Source: an uncultured Dehalococcoidia bacterium
GTDB lineage: Bacteria; Chloroflexota; Dehalococcoidia; Tepidiformales; Tepidiformaceae
Assembly: GCA_937954195.1 (NCBI GenBank)
Contig: CALFYR010000253.1
Location: 1 to 7,079 of the forward strand
Length of the DNA: 7,079 bases
Reading direction: 5' to 3'
Shown: in pieces, positions 1-6,564 of the stretch
How positions within the stretch are numbered: the first letter of the stretch is position 1
How the letters are laid out: every line of letters starts with the position of its first letter
Notes under the pieces: generated by a model
Told to the model about the DNA's origin: nothing
The model's input: only the letters and a program-made list of their open reading frames with translations
Databases searched by the model: none
Translations under genes and position numbers: made by a program

Positions 1-1
1 C

Positions 2-523
<522 letters not shown>

Positions 524-543
524 GCTTTACGCCGAAACAACAG

Positions 544-589
544 AACGTGCCCTCCGCGGTAACACGCGGGGGGCACGTTGCGTTGTAAT
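544..589 (+). terminator. Hairpin terminator after clpC
   Basis: AACGTGCCCTCCGCG (544-558) pairs with CGCGGGGGGCACGTT (565-579): 15 base pairs, one of them a G-T wobble, around a six-base loop. It lies 20 bases after the clpC stop. The following stretch (GCGTTGTAAT) is only moderately T-rich, so factor-independent termination is likely but not textbook. Confidence 0.8.
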
Positions 590-591
590 CA

Positions 592-629
592 GGGCCGGAA
601 GCGAACCTCGGCGGGAACCTTTCCGGCCC
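592..629 (+). promoter_or_regulatory. Inverted repeat in the leader of the propeller gene
   Basis: GGGCCGGAA (592-600) and TTCCGGCCC (621-629) are perfect 9-base inverted arms around a 20-base loop. The loop carries GAACCT twice (603-608 and 615-620), and a third GAACCT lies at 640-645 just before the Shine-Dalgarno. This may be a leader-RNA structure, a second weak terminator or a protein-binding site. No T-tract follows. No convincing promoter hexamers were found in this intergenic stretch. Confidence 0.35.
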
Positions 630-666
630 GCGATTCGTTGAACCTACCAGGAGGTGCGGACACAGC

Positions 667-2271
667 ATGGCACTAGCGCAGTGGCGCCCGTTGATCCTGG
701 CGAGTGCGGTAACGGCCGTGCTCGGCGGCGCTGTGGTCATCCAAACCGTGACCCAGGATGGGGATGGGAGTCCGGCGGCGGTGGACCCCACCGTTACCGC
801 GACGACGGCGACGGAGCCAGGCCCCACGCCAACGCCGCCGCCGTTGCCGCAGGAACCCATCGAGGAAGTGCCGAACCCGCTGACTCGGCGGGTATACGAA
901 GCGGGCGAGCTGGTGGATGTGACCAACGCCATTGGCTTCCTGAGTGCGGAAAACGGCGCGATCGAGACGTGGTCCGCGGCCGGGATGTCCTACTTCGCGG
1001 CGTCCCGCGATGGCTCGCTGCTAATGACGGTGGCGCTGGATGACCCGCAGGTCTCCATCCTGATCGACCGGGCAACTGAGACGGCCTACCGGTTGGCCCC
1101 CGGGATCCAGCCGCTGGTGGATTCGGCGCATGGCGGACTGCTGATTGTTGGGATTGCGAGCAACGGCCGGTTCGATACGGCGATCCTCGACCTGCGAACC
1201 CGGACGTTCCGGCCGCTCGGCGTGGGCGCCGAGGCGGGGTCCGCGTTCGCGGCGTTCGCGGCCGCCGATGGACGCCGGGCGGTGATGCAGGCCGGCGATA
1301 CGATCGCCGTGGTCGATATGGTGGCGAACACGGCCTTCGCGATCGGTACCGCCTTCGATGCGAACTCCCACCAGATTGAGCTCTTGCCCGGTGGATTGGG
1401 CTTCCGTGTGGTTTCGTACGAAGACGATGGAGAGTCGCGATGGTTCGGGTGGGACGGCGATGAGGTGACGGACATGCCGCCGCCCGGCGAGCCTACCCAG
1501 AACGGGCGCTACTTCGCGGAGGACACGAGCTACGGGAGGATCCGAGCGTTCGGCATGGGCGGGTATCCCGTGCTTTCGTACGTGACCGTGCATGACCGGA
1601 GCACGGGTGACGACACCGTCCGGCTGCTCGGCGCCTCGCTCGTGCCGAACCGGCCATCGTGGAGCGCTACCGGCGACCGCTTGCTGGTGGAGGTGCCGGA
1701 GGGGTACCTGGTCGTCGACCTCGAGGGAACTGTGGTGGCGACCATCGAAGACCCCGAGCACTGGCTCGCACCGATTCCGTCGCCGGTCATCAACAACCTG
1801 TATGGCACGCAACAGGGGACGATCATCAACACGAGCCGTGACGAACGCGTCGAGCCGCAATACCGCGACGAGGTGACGCTATCCGCCCGGTGGAGCGACC
1901 GGCCGGGCGAGCTGATTGTCGCAATCTCGACTGCTGGAAAGGGCCGGGATTGGCCCGTGCAGGTGCTGCCATTCGAGACACGGCAGCCGCCGTTCGAAGG
2001 GGAGCCGGGTGTCGTGGTCGCGGGGGGTGACTGTGCCCGTGTGTTGCTCGGGATAGGCGTCGATGGCTCGGCGGTTGAATGCGTTGCTGTGGGCACGCGG
2101 GGAGAGATTGTCGAGGTCGACGACCCGCTGTACGACGCGAATACGGACAAGGAGGGCCCGTTCCCCGTGGCCGGCGTGCGGACCGACGATGGCACGGTGC
2201 TGCTGAGCGTGGAATTCGAGGATGGCACGGCCGGCTGGGTGGACGCGGAGGACCTGGGCTGGGCCGACTGA
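667..2271 (+). CDS. Membrane-anchored beta-propeller-like protein of unknown function
   Basis: This 534-residue protein is not one I recognise by name. Residues 8-26 form a hydrophobic segment after Arg7, with no clear signal-peptidase site and no lipobox Cys, so an uncleaved signal anchor is likely. Residues 31-66 are a Thr/Pro-rich linker (TPTPPPLP) of the sort found in exported proteins. The rest has repeated blade-like segments, for example around SRDGSLLMTVAL, SNGRFDTAILDL and PSWSATGDRLLVEV. The last resembles the PD40/WD40-like WSPDG pattern of TolB-type propellers. The C-terminal stretch (VEFEDGTAGWVDAEDLGW) looks SH3-like, which is a weak inference. The ATG at 667 is chosen because AGGAGGT (649-655) lies 11 bases before it and the hydrophobic segment follows at once. 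It lies downstream of the clpC terminator, so it is probably transcribed separately. A binding or scaffold role outside the membrane is plausible; no catalytic motif is visible. Confidence 0.85.
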   Translation: MALAQWRPLILASAVTAVLGGAVVIQTVTQDGDGSPAAVDPTVTATTATEPGPTPTPPPLPQEPIEEVPNPLTRRVYEAGELVDVTNAIGFLSAENGAIETWSAAGMSYFAASRDGSLLMTVALDDPQVSILIDRATETAYRLAPGIQPLVDSAHGGLLIVGIASNGRFDTAILDLRTRTFRPLGVGAEAGSAFAAFAAADGRRAVMQAGDTIAVVDMVANTAFAIGTAFDANSHQIELLPGGLGFRVVSYEDDGESRWFGWDGDEVTDMPPPGEPTQNGRYFAEDTSYGRIRAFGMGGYPVLSYVTVHDRSTGDDTVRLLGASLVPNRPSWSATGDRLLVEVPEGYLVVDLEGTVVATIEDPEHWLAPIPSPVINNLYGTQQGTIINTSRDERVEPQYRDEVTLSARWSDRPGELIVAISTAGKGRDWPVQVLPFETRQPPFEGEPGVVVAGGDCARVLLGIGVDGSAVECVAVGTRGEIVEVDDPLYDANTDKEGPFPVAGVRTDDGTVLLSVEFEDGTAGWVDAEDLGWAD

Positions 2272-2373
2272 CGTTCGGCCCGGCGTTGCACATGCACGGA
2301 CTCTTCGCTGGCCGTCACCTTTGGGGCGCGTGTAGCCATTAGCCCTGTAAGCACGCACTTTGGGAGGACCGTC

Positions 2374-2973
2374 ATGGCTTTCGGAAAACAGGGAACTGAC
2401 ATCGCGATTGAGGAACTGAGCCTCGCGCACCAGGGGCTGCCGAGTGGCGCCACCACGGCGCAGTCCGTGGATGGGAGTGACTTCCTAGTTTGGCAGCGCC
2501 TGGCCGGGACGCAGGCCGCGAAGGAGGATGCCGAGGTCGATGGCGCGGACTTCCTCGCCTGGCAACGGGAGGCCGGCGTGCATGCGCCTGACGGCCTGGT
2601 GCCGTCCGGGGATATCCATCCCAACACGCTGGCCGGCGACTACGGCGCCGACGGCGACGTTGATGGTCGCGATTTCCAGATGTGGCAGCGTGGTTCGAAG
2701 GTGGTCGAACCCGAGTCCGAAGGATTCGCGGTCGTCGAACGGATTGGGTCTCCCGAGGCGGAGTCGCTGAAGGCTGGAGCCTCCGAAGTCCTGATGGAGT
2801 CGCTCGTCTCGCCGCGGGACCCGGCAACCGGTCAGGCGGCGGGCTATGCGACGGACAACGACGATCCGGGGCCGAGTATCCTGGTGGGACTGAGCGGCGA
2901 GACCACGGCCGACCTCGGTAGCGGCGATGTGTTCGACGCCGCGATGGATGTTGACCTCGATTTCGACGTTTAG
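2374..2973 (+). CDS. Acidic protein with three dockerin-like VDGxDFxxWQR motifs
   Basis: This 199-residue acidic protein has no recognised family name. GGGAGG (2362-2367) sits six bases before the ATG and fixes the start. The N-terminal half holds three related motifs: VDGSDFLVWQRLAG (32-45), VDGADFLAWQREAG (55-68) and DYGADGDVDGRDFQMWQRG (89-107). The pattern of a DG-rich loop followed by DFxxWQR resembles the dockerin-like repeats common in secreted planctomycete proteins, where the loop binds calcium. Only the third copy has a full EF-hand-like loop, with Asp at loop positions 1, 5, 9 and 12 (D89, D93, D97, D100). The first two keep only the second half of the loop. The C-terminal half is acidic, seems poorly structured and ends MDVDLDFDV. 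There is no signal peptide or membrane segment, which is odd for this repeat type. Function is unknown; calcium-dependent binding is an inference. Confidence 0.8.
   Translation: MAFGKQGTDIAIEELSLAHQGLPSGATTAQSVDGSDFLVWQRLAGTQAAKEDAEVDGADFLAWQREAGVHAPDGLVPSGDIHPNTLAGDYGADGDVDGRDFQMWQRGSKVVEPESEGFAVVERIGSPEAESLKAGASEVLMESLVSPRDPATGQAAGYATDNDDPGPSILVGLSGETTADLGSGDVFDAAMDVDLDFDV
2467..2694 (+). repeat. Three degenerate coding repeats (dockerin-like half-motifs)
   Basis: The units lie at 2467-2508, 2536-2577 and 2638-2694. They share the protein pattern V-D-G-x-D-F-x-x-W-Q-R. The spacing is irregular (69 bases between the first two VDG codons, then 123), so this is an old divergent duplication and not a recent tandem array. 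Confidence 0.75.
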
Positions 2974-3033
2974 CCGTCTGTCCCGGGGCCGTTTGGCGTC
3001 GCGGAGACGGAGCCAATCCCCGATGATGCGCGC

Positions 3034-3954
3034 GTGAACGCGAACGACGGCGAGGCTGCGGTTTCCGTCCGGTCTCTCGCAAAGCGCTACGGCGACGTGC
3101 AGGCGGTGCGCGACGTTTCGCTCGAAGTCCGTGGTGGCGAGATTTTCGGGATCCTCGGGGCCAATGGTTCCGGCAAAACGACGACGATCGAGATACTGCA
3201 GGGCCTGCGAAAGCCCGATGGCGGCGAGCTTCGCGTCCTCGGCCTGGACCCGCAGACACAGCGCGACCAGCTGAGACACCGCATTGGCAGCCAGCTGCAG
3301 GAATCGGCGCTGCCCGACCGGTTGCGGGTATGGGAGGCTCTGGACCTGTTCGGTGCCCTTTCGCCGCGGTCCCGGGATTGGGCCGAACTCGTCCGGGAGT
3401 GGGGGCTGGAAGGGAAGGAGCGCGCGGCGTTCGGCAACCTTTCGGGCGGGCAGCGGCAGCGGCTGTTTGTGGCGCTCGCCCTGGTGAACGAACCGGAGAT
3501 CGTGTTCCTGGATGAAATGACAACCGGGCTGGACCCGGCGGGACGCCATGCCGCGTGGGACCTCGTCCGCGATGTCCGCAGGCGCGGAACGACGGTGGTG
3601 CTGGTTACGCACTTCATGGACGAGGCGGAGGAACTGTGCGACCGGATCGCGGTGTTCCGCCGGGGCGAAGTCGCGGCTATCGATTCGCCGGCCGGGTTAG
3701 TCCAGCGGTACGTGAACAGCAGCACGGTGCGCTTCACCTACGAGGGCGGCGATACGATTTCGCTGGACGGGTGCCCGGGTTTGCGGGAGCTTCGACGAGA
3801 GGGCACGCAGTTCACGGTCTCGGGCGAAGGGCCGCTGCTGGCGCACGTGGCGAGCCGACTTGCGCAGGCGGCCGTGTATCCCGCCGACCTCCGCGTCGAA
3901 CGGGCGACGCTTGAGCAGGCGTACCTGCAGATGGCCGGCGAGGTGGACGCGTGA
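3034..3954 (+). CDS. ABC-2 type exporter, ATP-binding subunit (DrrA-like)
   Basis: This 306-residue protein is a cytoplasmic ATPase that would power export by the permease encoded next to it. All nucleotide-binding motifs are visible: Walker A GANGSGKT (42-49), Q-loop Gln89 in QLQES, signature LSGGQ (136-140), Walker B IVFLDE (156-161), D-loop GLDP (165-168) and switch His193 in VTHFMDEAEE. The usual Pro after Walker B is Met here (LDEMTTGLD). A C-terminal extension of about 90 residues is typical of the daunorubicin-resistance type ABC-2 ATPases. The start is GTG at 3034. The frame has no other start codon back to the stop at 2971, and no Shine-Dalgarno lies at normal distance, so leaderless translation is possible. 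The gene overlaps the permease by four bases (GTGA), implying translational coupling. The substrate cannot be told from sequence. Confidence 0.95.
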   Translation: MNANDGEAAVSVRSLAKRYGDVQAVRDVSLEVRGGEIFGILGANGSGKTTTIEILQGLRKPDGGELRVLGLDPQTQRDQLRHRIGSQLQESALPDRLRVWEALDLFGALSPRSRDWAELVREWGLEGKERAAFGNLSGGQRQRLFVALALVNEPEIVFLDEMTTGLDPAGRHAAWDLVRDVRRRGTTVVLVTHFMDEAEELCDRIAVFRRGEVAAIDSPAGLVQRYVNSSTVRFTYEGGDTISLDGCPGLRELRREGTQFTVSGEGPLLAHVASRLAQAAVYPADLRVERATLEQAYLQMAGEVDA

Positions 3955-4706
3955 AGGCGCTGCGGAAGCTGACCTGGGTGGAGATGAAGCTGTTCTTCCG
4001 CGAGCCGCTGGCGCTGATCATCGCGTTCGCGTTCCCGTTCTTCATGTTCTTCGTGCTGGTCGGTGTATTTGGCAACGAGGCCGAATCCGACCCCGAGGAC
4101 ATCGAGGTGTGGCGCGGAGGTGGGCCCGCTGACTATTACGTTTCGACCTACGTCGGTCTCGTGATGGCGGCGGCCGGGCTGGTTACGCTGCCGCTGCGCA
4201 TTGCGGACTACCGCGAACGCGGCGTGCTGCGGCGGTACAGGGCGGCCGGCGTTTCGGCGCCCGTGATGCTGGGTTCGCAGGTGCTGGTAGCGGCCGGCAT
4301 GTCGGTGATAGCGGCGGTCGGGATTGTGGTGCTTTCGACCACGCTGTACGACACGGTGCTGCCGGAAAGCTGGCCCCTGGTTATCGCCGGGGCGGTCATC
4401 GGCCTGTTGACGTTTGCGGCGTTCGGCGTGCTCCTCGGGGCGATCGCACCGTCGGTGCGGGCGGCCCAGGGGCTCGGGTTCTCGCTGTTCTTCGTGATGC
4501 TGATGATTTCGGGCTCCGGGCCGCCGCGTGAGGTGCTGACGAGTTCGATGCGGGCGTTCAGCAACATCCTGCCGCTCACGCACGTGAACCTGGTGTTGCA
4601 GGACGCGTGGCTGGGGTTCGGCTGGAACTGGGTGGCTGCGGCCGTAGCCGCAGGATTCTTCGCGGCGAGCGTGGTCCTCTCGCTGCGGTTCTTCCGCTGG
4701 GAGTGA
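3951..4706 (+). CDS. ABC-2 type exporter, permease subunit (DrrB-like)
   Basis: This 251-residue integral membrane protein has about six predicted membrane segments: roughly residues 20-41, 63-82, 107-130, 140-164, 170-188 and 222-246. The length and layout fit the ABC2_membrane family. The cytoplasmic loop RERGVLRRYRAAGVS (88-102), between segments 2 and 3, matches the conserved loop that contacts the ATPase in DrrB-like permeases. Its GTG start overlaps the TGA stop of the ATPase gene, so the two are one operon and one complex. This is a half-transporter that should dimerise and pair with two ATPase subunits. Likely exports a lipid-like, drug-like or envelope compound; the substrate is unknown. 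A perfect inverted repeat begins three bases after the stop. Confidence 0.93.
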   Translation: MKALRKLTWVEMKLFFREPLALIIAFAFPFFMFFVLVGVFGNEAESDPEDIEVWRGGGPADYYVSTYVGLVMAAAGLVTLPLRIADYRERGVLRRYRAAGVSAPVMLGSQVLVAAGMSVIAAVGIVVLSTTLYDTVLPESWPLVIAGAVIGLLTFAAFGVLLGAIAPSVRAAQGLGFSLFFVMLMISGSGPPREVLTSSMRAFSNILPLTHVNLVLQDAWLGFGWNWVAAAVAAGFFAASVVLSLRFFRWE

Positions 4707-4708
4707 TT

Positions 4709-4728
4709 CCTGACAGGCTGCTGTCAGG
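4709..4728. promoter_or_regulatory. Perfect 8-base inverted repeat between the permease gene and tag
   Basis: CCTGACAG (4709-4716) and CTGTCAGG (4721-4728) are perfect inverted arms around GCTG. The repeat starts three bases after the permease stop and ends seven bases before the extended -10 proposed for tag, so it would cover the -35 region. It could be an operator for tag, or a short terminator for the ABC operon. No T-tract follows, which favours an operator. Confidence 0.5.
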
Positions 4729-4735
4729 GTGACCC

Positions 4736-4744
4736 TGCTACGCT
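4736..4744 (+). promoter_or_regulatory. Extended -10 promoter of tag, leaderless transcript predicted
   Basis: TGC followed by TACGCT (4739-4744) gives a TGn extension plus a TAnnnT -10 hexamer. Six bases separate the hexamer from the ATG at 4751, which is where a transcript would start. The tag start codon has no Shine-Dalgarno before it. Together this matches the geometry of leaderless genes in high-GC bacteria. No good -35 lies at 16-18 bases, as is common for extended -10 promoters. Confidence 0.55.
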
Positions 4745-4750
4745 CGGAAC

Positions 4751-5323
4751 ATGGCTGAGACGCAAGAGAAGAGCTGGACGTGCTGGGGGATGGTTGGCCC
4801 GCTTGATGCGGCCTACCACGCGAACGAGTGGGGCGTGCCCTGTTACAACGACGGCGAGCTGTTCGAACGGCTGATGCTCGAGGGCTTCCAGGCGGGGCTG
4901 AGCTGGTCGACCATCCTGGCGAAGCGCGCGAACTTCTCTCGCGCGTTCGATGGCTGGGACGCGGAGAAGATCGTGCGTTACGGCGATGAGGACATCGCCC
5001 GGCTCATGACGGACGCGGGGATTATCCGGAACCGGCTGAAGGTAAATGGCGCGGTGAAGAACGCGCGGGCGTACCTGTCCATCAGGGAGCGCGAGGGTTC
5101 GTTCTCAACGTACATCTGGGGGTTCATTGGCGGGGCGCCGGTGGATAACCGGCCGGCGGCGTTCGGGGATATCCCGGCCACATCGCCCGTTTCGGATGCG
5201 ATGTCGAAGGCGCTACGGAAGGAAGGGTTCACGTTCGTGGGTTCGACCATCTGCTACGCGTTCATGCAGAGCACCGGGATGGTGAACGACCATCTGCTTG
5301 AGTGCCCAACACGCGCCGGGTGA
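4751..5323 (+). CDS. tag: DNA-3-methyladenine glycosylase I
   Basis: This 190-residue enzyme removes 3-methyladenine from alkylated DNA and so starts base-excision repair. It aligns along its length with E. coli Tag. All four zinc ligands are present: Cys11, His23, His181 and Cys185 (E. coli Cys4, His17, His175, Cys179). The base-pocket residues are also kept: Tyr22, Glu44 in LEGFQAGLSW, and Trp52 (E. coli Tyr16, Glu38, Trp46). Other family landmarks are AYHANEWGVP, DAGIIRNRLKV, SDAMSKALRKEGF and FVGSTICYAFMQ. The residues before Cys11 (MAETQEKSWT) extend the N-terminus slightly compared with E. coli. The ATG at 4751 lacks a Shine-Dalgarno but sits six bases behind a TACGCT hexamer, so leaderless expression is likely. 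The gene is probably transcribed alone; the ABC operon ends 44 bases upstream. Confidence 0.97.
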   Translation: MAETQEKSWTCWGMVGPLDAAYHANEWGVPCYNDGELFERLMLEGFQAGLSWSTILAKRANFSRAFDGWDAEKIVRYGDEDIARLMTDAGIIRNRLKVNGAVKNARAYLSIREREGSFSTYIWGFIGGAPVDNRPAAFGDIPATSPVSDAMSKALRKEGFTFVGSTICYAFMQSTGMVNDHLLECPTRAG

Positions 5324-5413
5324 GGATGGACCGTTTGGCCGGGGATACGGGGCCGTTCGACGGCGGGCATGGCTGCCTCAAGTGCCGACAATGTCCCCAG
5401 ATGGGGGTGAGCG

Positions 5414-5593
5414 ATGCTCGTACTACTTCGATGGACCGGATCGCAGTGGGTTGCCAGTTCTGACCACGAGACCTGGCAATCCACGCCGATAGGCGCGATG
5501 AGCGCCGAGAAAGCAATCTCCGTCGCTGCCGCGCTGTTCCCGGGATGCCTGATTGCTGTTTGTGGCCCGGAAGCGGACGCACGCGCCGCATGA
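5414..5593 (+). CDS. Possible small protein, 59 residues, unknown function
   Basis: An ATG at 5414 opens a 59-codon frame ending at TGA 5591-5593. The run GGGGGTGAG (5403-5411) lies just before it and could serve as ribosome-binding site. An in-frame TGA at 5408-5410 means no longer version exists. The product begins MLVLLRWTGSQW, has a mildly hydrophobic stretch (VAAALFPGCLIAVCG, about residues 37-51) and three Trp. I do not recognise it. The third codon positions are less GC-rich than in tag or the ABC genes, so it is either a recent or foreign gene or not a gene at all. It fills most of the gap between tag and the convergent lipoprotein gene. Confidence 0.35.
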   Translation: MLVLLRWTGSQWVASSDHETWQSTPIGAMSAEKAISVAAALFPGCLIAVCGPEADARAA

Positions 5594-5599
5594 AGCGAA

Positions 5600-5623
5600 G
5601 GGTCGGCGATGGTTCGCCGACCC
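5600..5623 (-). terminator. Hairpin terminator between convergent genes
   Basis: GGGTCGGCGA (5600-5609) and TCGCCGACCC (5614-5623) form a perfect 10-base-pair stem with a TGGT loop. It lies 26 bases past the stop of the minus-strand lipoprotein gene and just after the end of the possible small ORF on the plus strand. No strong T-run follows on either strand. A symmetric stem at this place could stop transcription from both sides. Confidence 0.7.
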
Positions 5624-5649
5624 CTGCCGAATGCTCGCGCCGAACCGTC

Positions 5650-6375
5650 CTACTGGACCGGGTACGGGAGTTCGAAAATCTCGTCGTCCACATCGTCTGA
5701 GTAGTCCGTGAGGGACATGGTGAACCCGGATGATTCGGTGTAAGTGAGGAAGCCGTCTTCTTTGCCGATGCAGAACGTGGATTCGACGCCCGCCTCCGTG
5801 CCCTGCCAGCACTCGGAATCGCGACCGTTTACGTCGCGGTCGTCGATCTTGTTGTAGGAGCCGAGGTCACCGGCGTCCTCGGTGATCTCGCGCAGGTCGA
5901 AGATGCTGCCCTGGTCACCGCCGGAGCGGGTGCATGTGCCGAAATTCGCCGAGCCGAAGCAGGAGAACGAGCCGTCTTCGTTTTCGATGATGGCGATGGT
6001 GCCGTCGCTCAGCTCCATCACGGTGGCGAAGCGCGGTTCATCCTGGGCGATGGTGATGGTGCCTGTCTGCTCGGCGCCACCGACTTCGGTGACGACCTCG
6101 TAGCTCGCCTGGAAGGTCTTGCCCGCGAGGTCCTGGATGCGGTCCTGGAGTTCGCTGATGCCGTTTCCGTTTCCGTTGTCGTCGTCATCGTCGTCGTTGG
6201 TTTCGGGCGTGTTGGTTGGGTCGCCGCCGGAAGGTGTTTCGCCGCTGGCGGTGGTTTGCGTTGCGGACGGGTTATCGCCGGAGTCGTCGTCTCCGGAATC
6301 GTCGTCGCCCACGCAGGCCGCGAGCAGCAGTGCAGAAGCGATCCCGAGCGAGAGCAGCAGTTGAATCCTCTTCAC
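5650..6375 (-). CDS. Secreted lipoprotein with Asp-rich linker, unknown function
   Basis: The 241-residue product begins with a lipoprotein signal peptide: Lys2-Arg3, a hydrophobic core, then LLLAAC with the lipid-bearing Cys at residue 21. It would be exported and anchored to the outer face of the membrane. After the Cys comes a low-complexity linker to about residue 71, rich in Asp, Ser, Thr, Asn and Gly (GDDDSGDDDSGD, then six Asp in a row, then NGNGNG). The rest, from about KTFQASYEVVTEVGG, looks like a small all-beta binding domain of the broad LolA/LppX kind; this is a weak inference. It holds four Cys (in SCFG, GTCTR, SECWQ and TFCIG) that may form disulfides. The GTG at 6375 is chosen because AGGGG (plus-strand 6381-6385) precedes it and the signal peptide follows. 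A GTG nine codons upstream (6402) is open but would spoil the signal. The gene converges on tag and diverges from the dehydrogenase gene. Confidence 0.88.
   Translation of the reverse strand: MKRIQLLLSLGIASALLLAACVGDDDSGDDDSGDNPSATQTTASGETPSGGDPTNTPETNDDDDDDNGNGNGISELQDRIQDLAGKTFQASYEVVTEVGGAEQTGTITIAQDEPRFATVMELSDGTIAIIENEDGSFSCFGSANFGTCTRSGGDQGSIFDLREITEDAGDLGSYNKIDDRDVNGRDSECWQGTEAGVESTFCIGKEDGFLTYTESSGFTMSLTDYSDDVDDEIFELPYPVQ
6161..6196 (-). repeat. Coding microsatellite in the lipoprotein linker
   Basis: On the plus strand this reads as three near-identical hexamers (CCGTTT, CCGTTT, CCGTTG) followed by six TCG/TCA triplets. It encodes the six-Asp run and the following NGNGNG. The units are multiples of three, so slippage would change linker length without breaking the frame. 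Confidence 0.8.
6275..6309 (-). repeat. 15-base tandem repeat encoding GDDDS
   Basis: Two 15-base units (6275-6289 and 6290-6304) match at 13 of 15 positions and a partial third unit follows. They encode the GDDDSGDDDSGD segment directly after the lipid-bearing Cys. Confidence 0.75.
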
Positions 6376-6489
6376 ATCATCCCCTGGAGCGCAGTTGCGC
6401 ACGGAGACAATGTTGGGATGAGATGGAGGTTGATGCCAGCGTCGGCAGGCCCGGGAAGGTGAAGGCTGTGTAACGTGTGGGCGATTCGA

Positions 6490-6518
6490 GTGACGTTCGA
6501 CTTCGAACGCGGTATGTT
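6490..6518 (+). promoter_or_regulatory. Predicted promoter with spacer operator for the dehydrogenase gene
   Basis: GTGACG (6490-6495, four of six to TTGACA) and TATGTT (6513-6518, four of six to TATAAT) are 17 bases apart. The spacer is largely filled by a perfect inverted repeat, CGTTCGA (6494-6500) and TCGAACG (6503-6509), separated by CT. A dimeric repressor bound here would block RNA polymerase. Transcription would start near 6525 and the GGAG at 6553-6556 would be the ribosome-binding site. The hexamers are only fair matches; the palindrome is exact. Confidence 0.45.
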
Positions 6519-6564
6519 TCGCGCCGGACTAAGCATCGAAGACTTGAGCCACGGAGTGGGGACT

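Noticed and set aside
584..589. TGTAAT as a -10 hexamer for the propeller gene
   Set aside because: It lacks the key A at the second position, and no fair -35 lies 16-18 bases upstream; that region is the clpC terminator stem.
654..1043. Plus-strand frame overlapping the start of the propeller gene
   Set aside because: Its Arg/Gly-rich product has no motif, and its GTG start lies within the Shine-Dalgarno region of the gene at 667.
2272..2373. Promoter for the dockerin-like gene
   Set aside because: Several TTG-like and TAG-like hexamers exist, but none pair at a proper spacing with a good match. The gene could also be read from the upstream promoter.
1530..2627. Minus-strand frame of 365 codons spanning the end of the propeller gene
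   Set aside because: Ser/Thr-rich low-information translation opposite a gene with a perfect Shine-Dalgarno and export anchor; it also crosses two real genes.
2974..3010. CCGTCT/AGACGG inverted repeat after the dockerin-like gene
   Set aside because: Only six base pairs around a 25-base loop with no T-tract; expected by chance in GC-rich DNA.
2372..3523. Long minus-strand open frames (2372-3523 and 2485-3612) opposite the dockerin-like and ABC ATPase genes
   Set aside because: They are very rich in Arg, Pro and Ala or otherwise featureless, have no domain motifs, and lie opposite a gene with complete ABC motifs. They are antisense shadows of GC-rich codons.
3738..4583. Minus-strand frame of 281 codons opposite the permease
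   Set aside because: The His/Arg/Gln-rich translation is the reverse complement of membrane-segment codons; the permease on the plus strand is clear.
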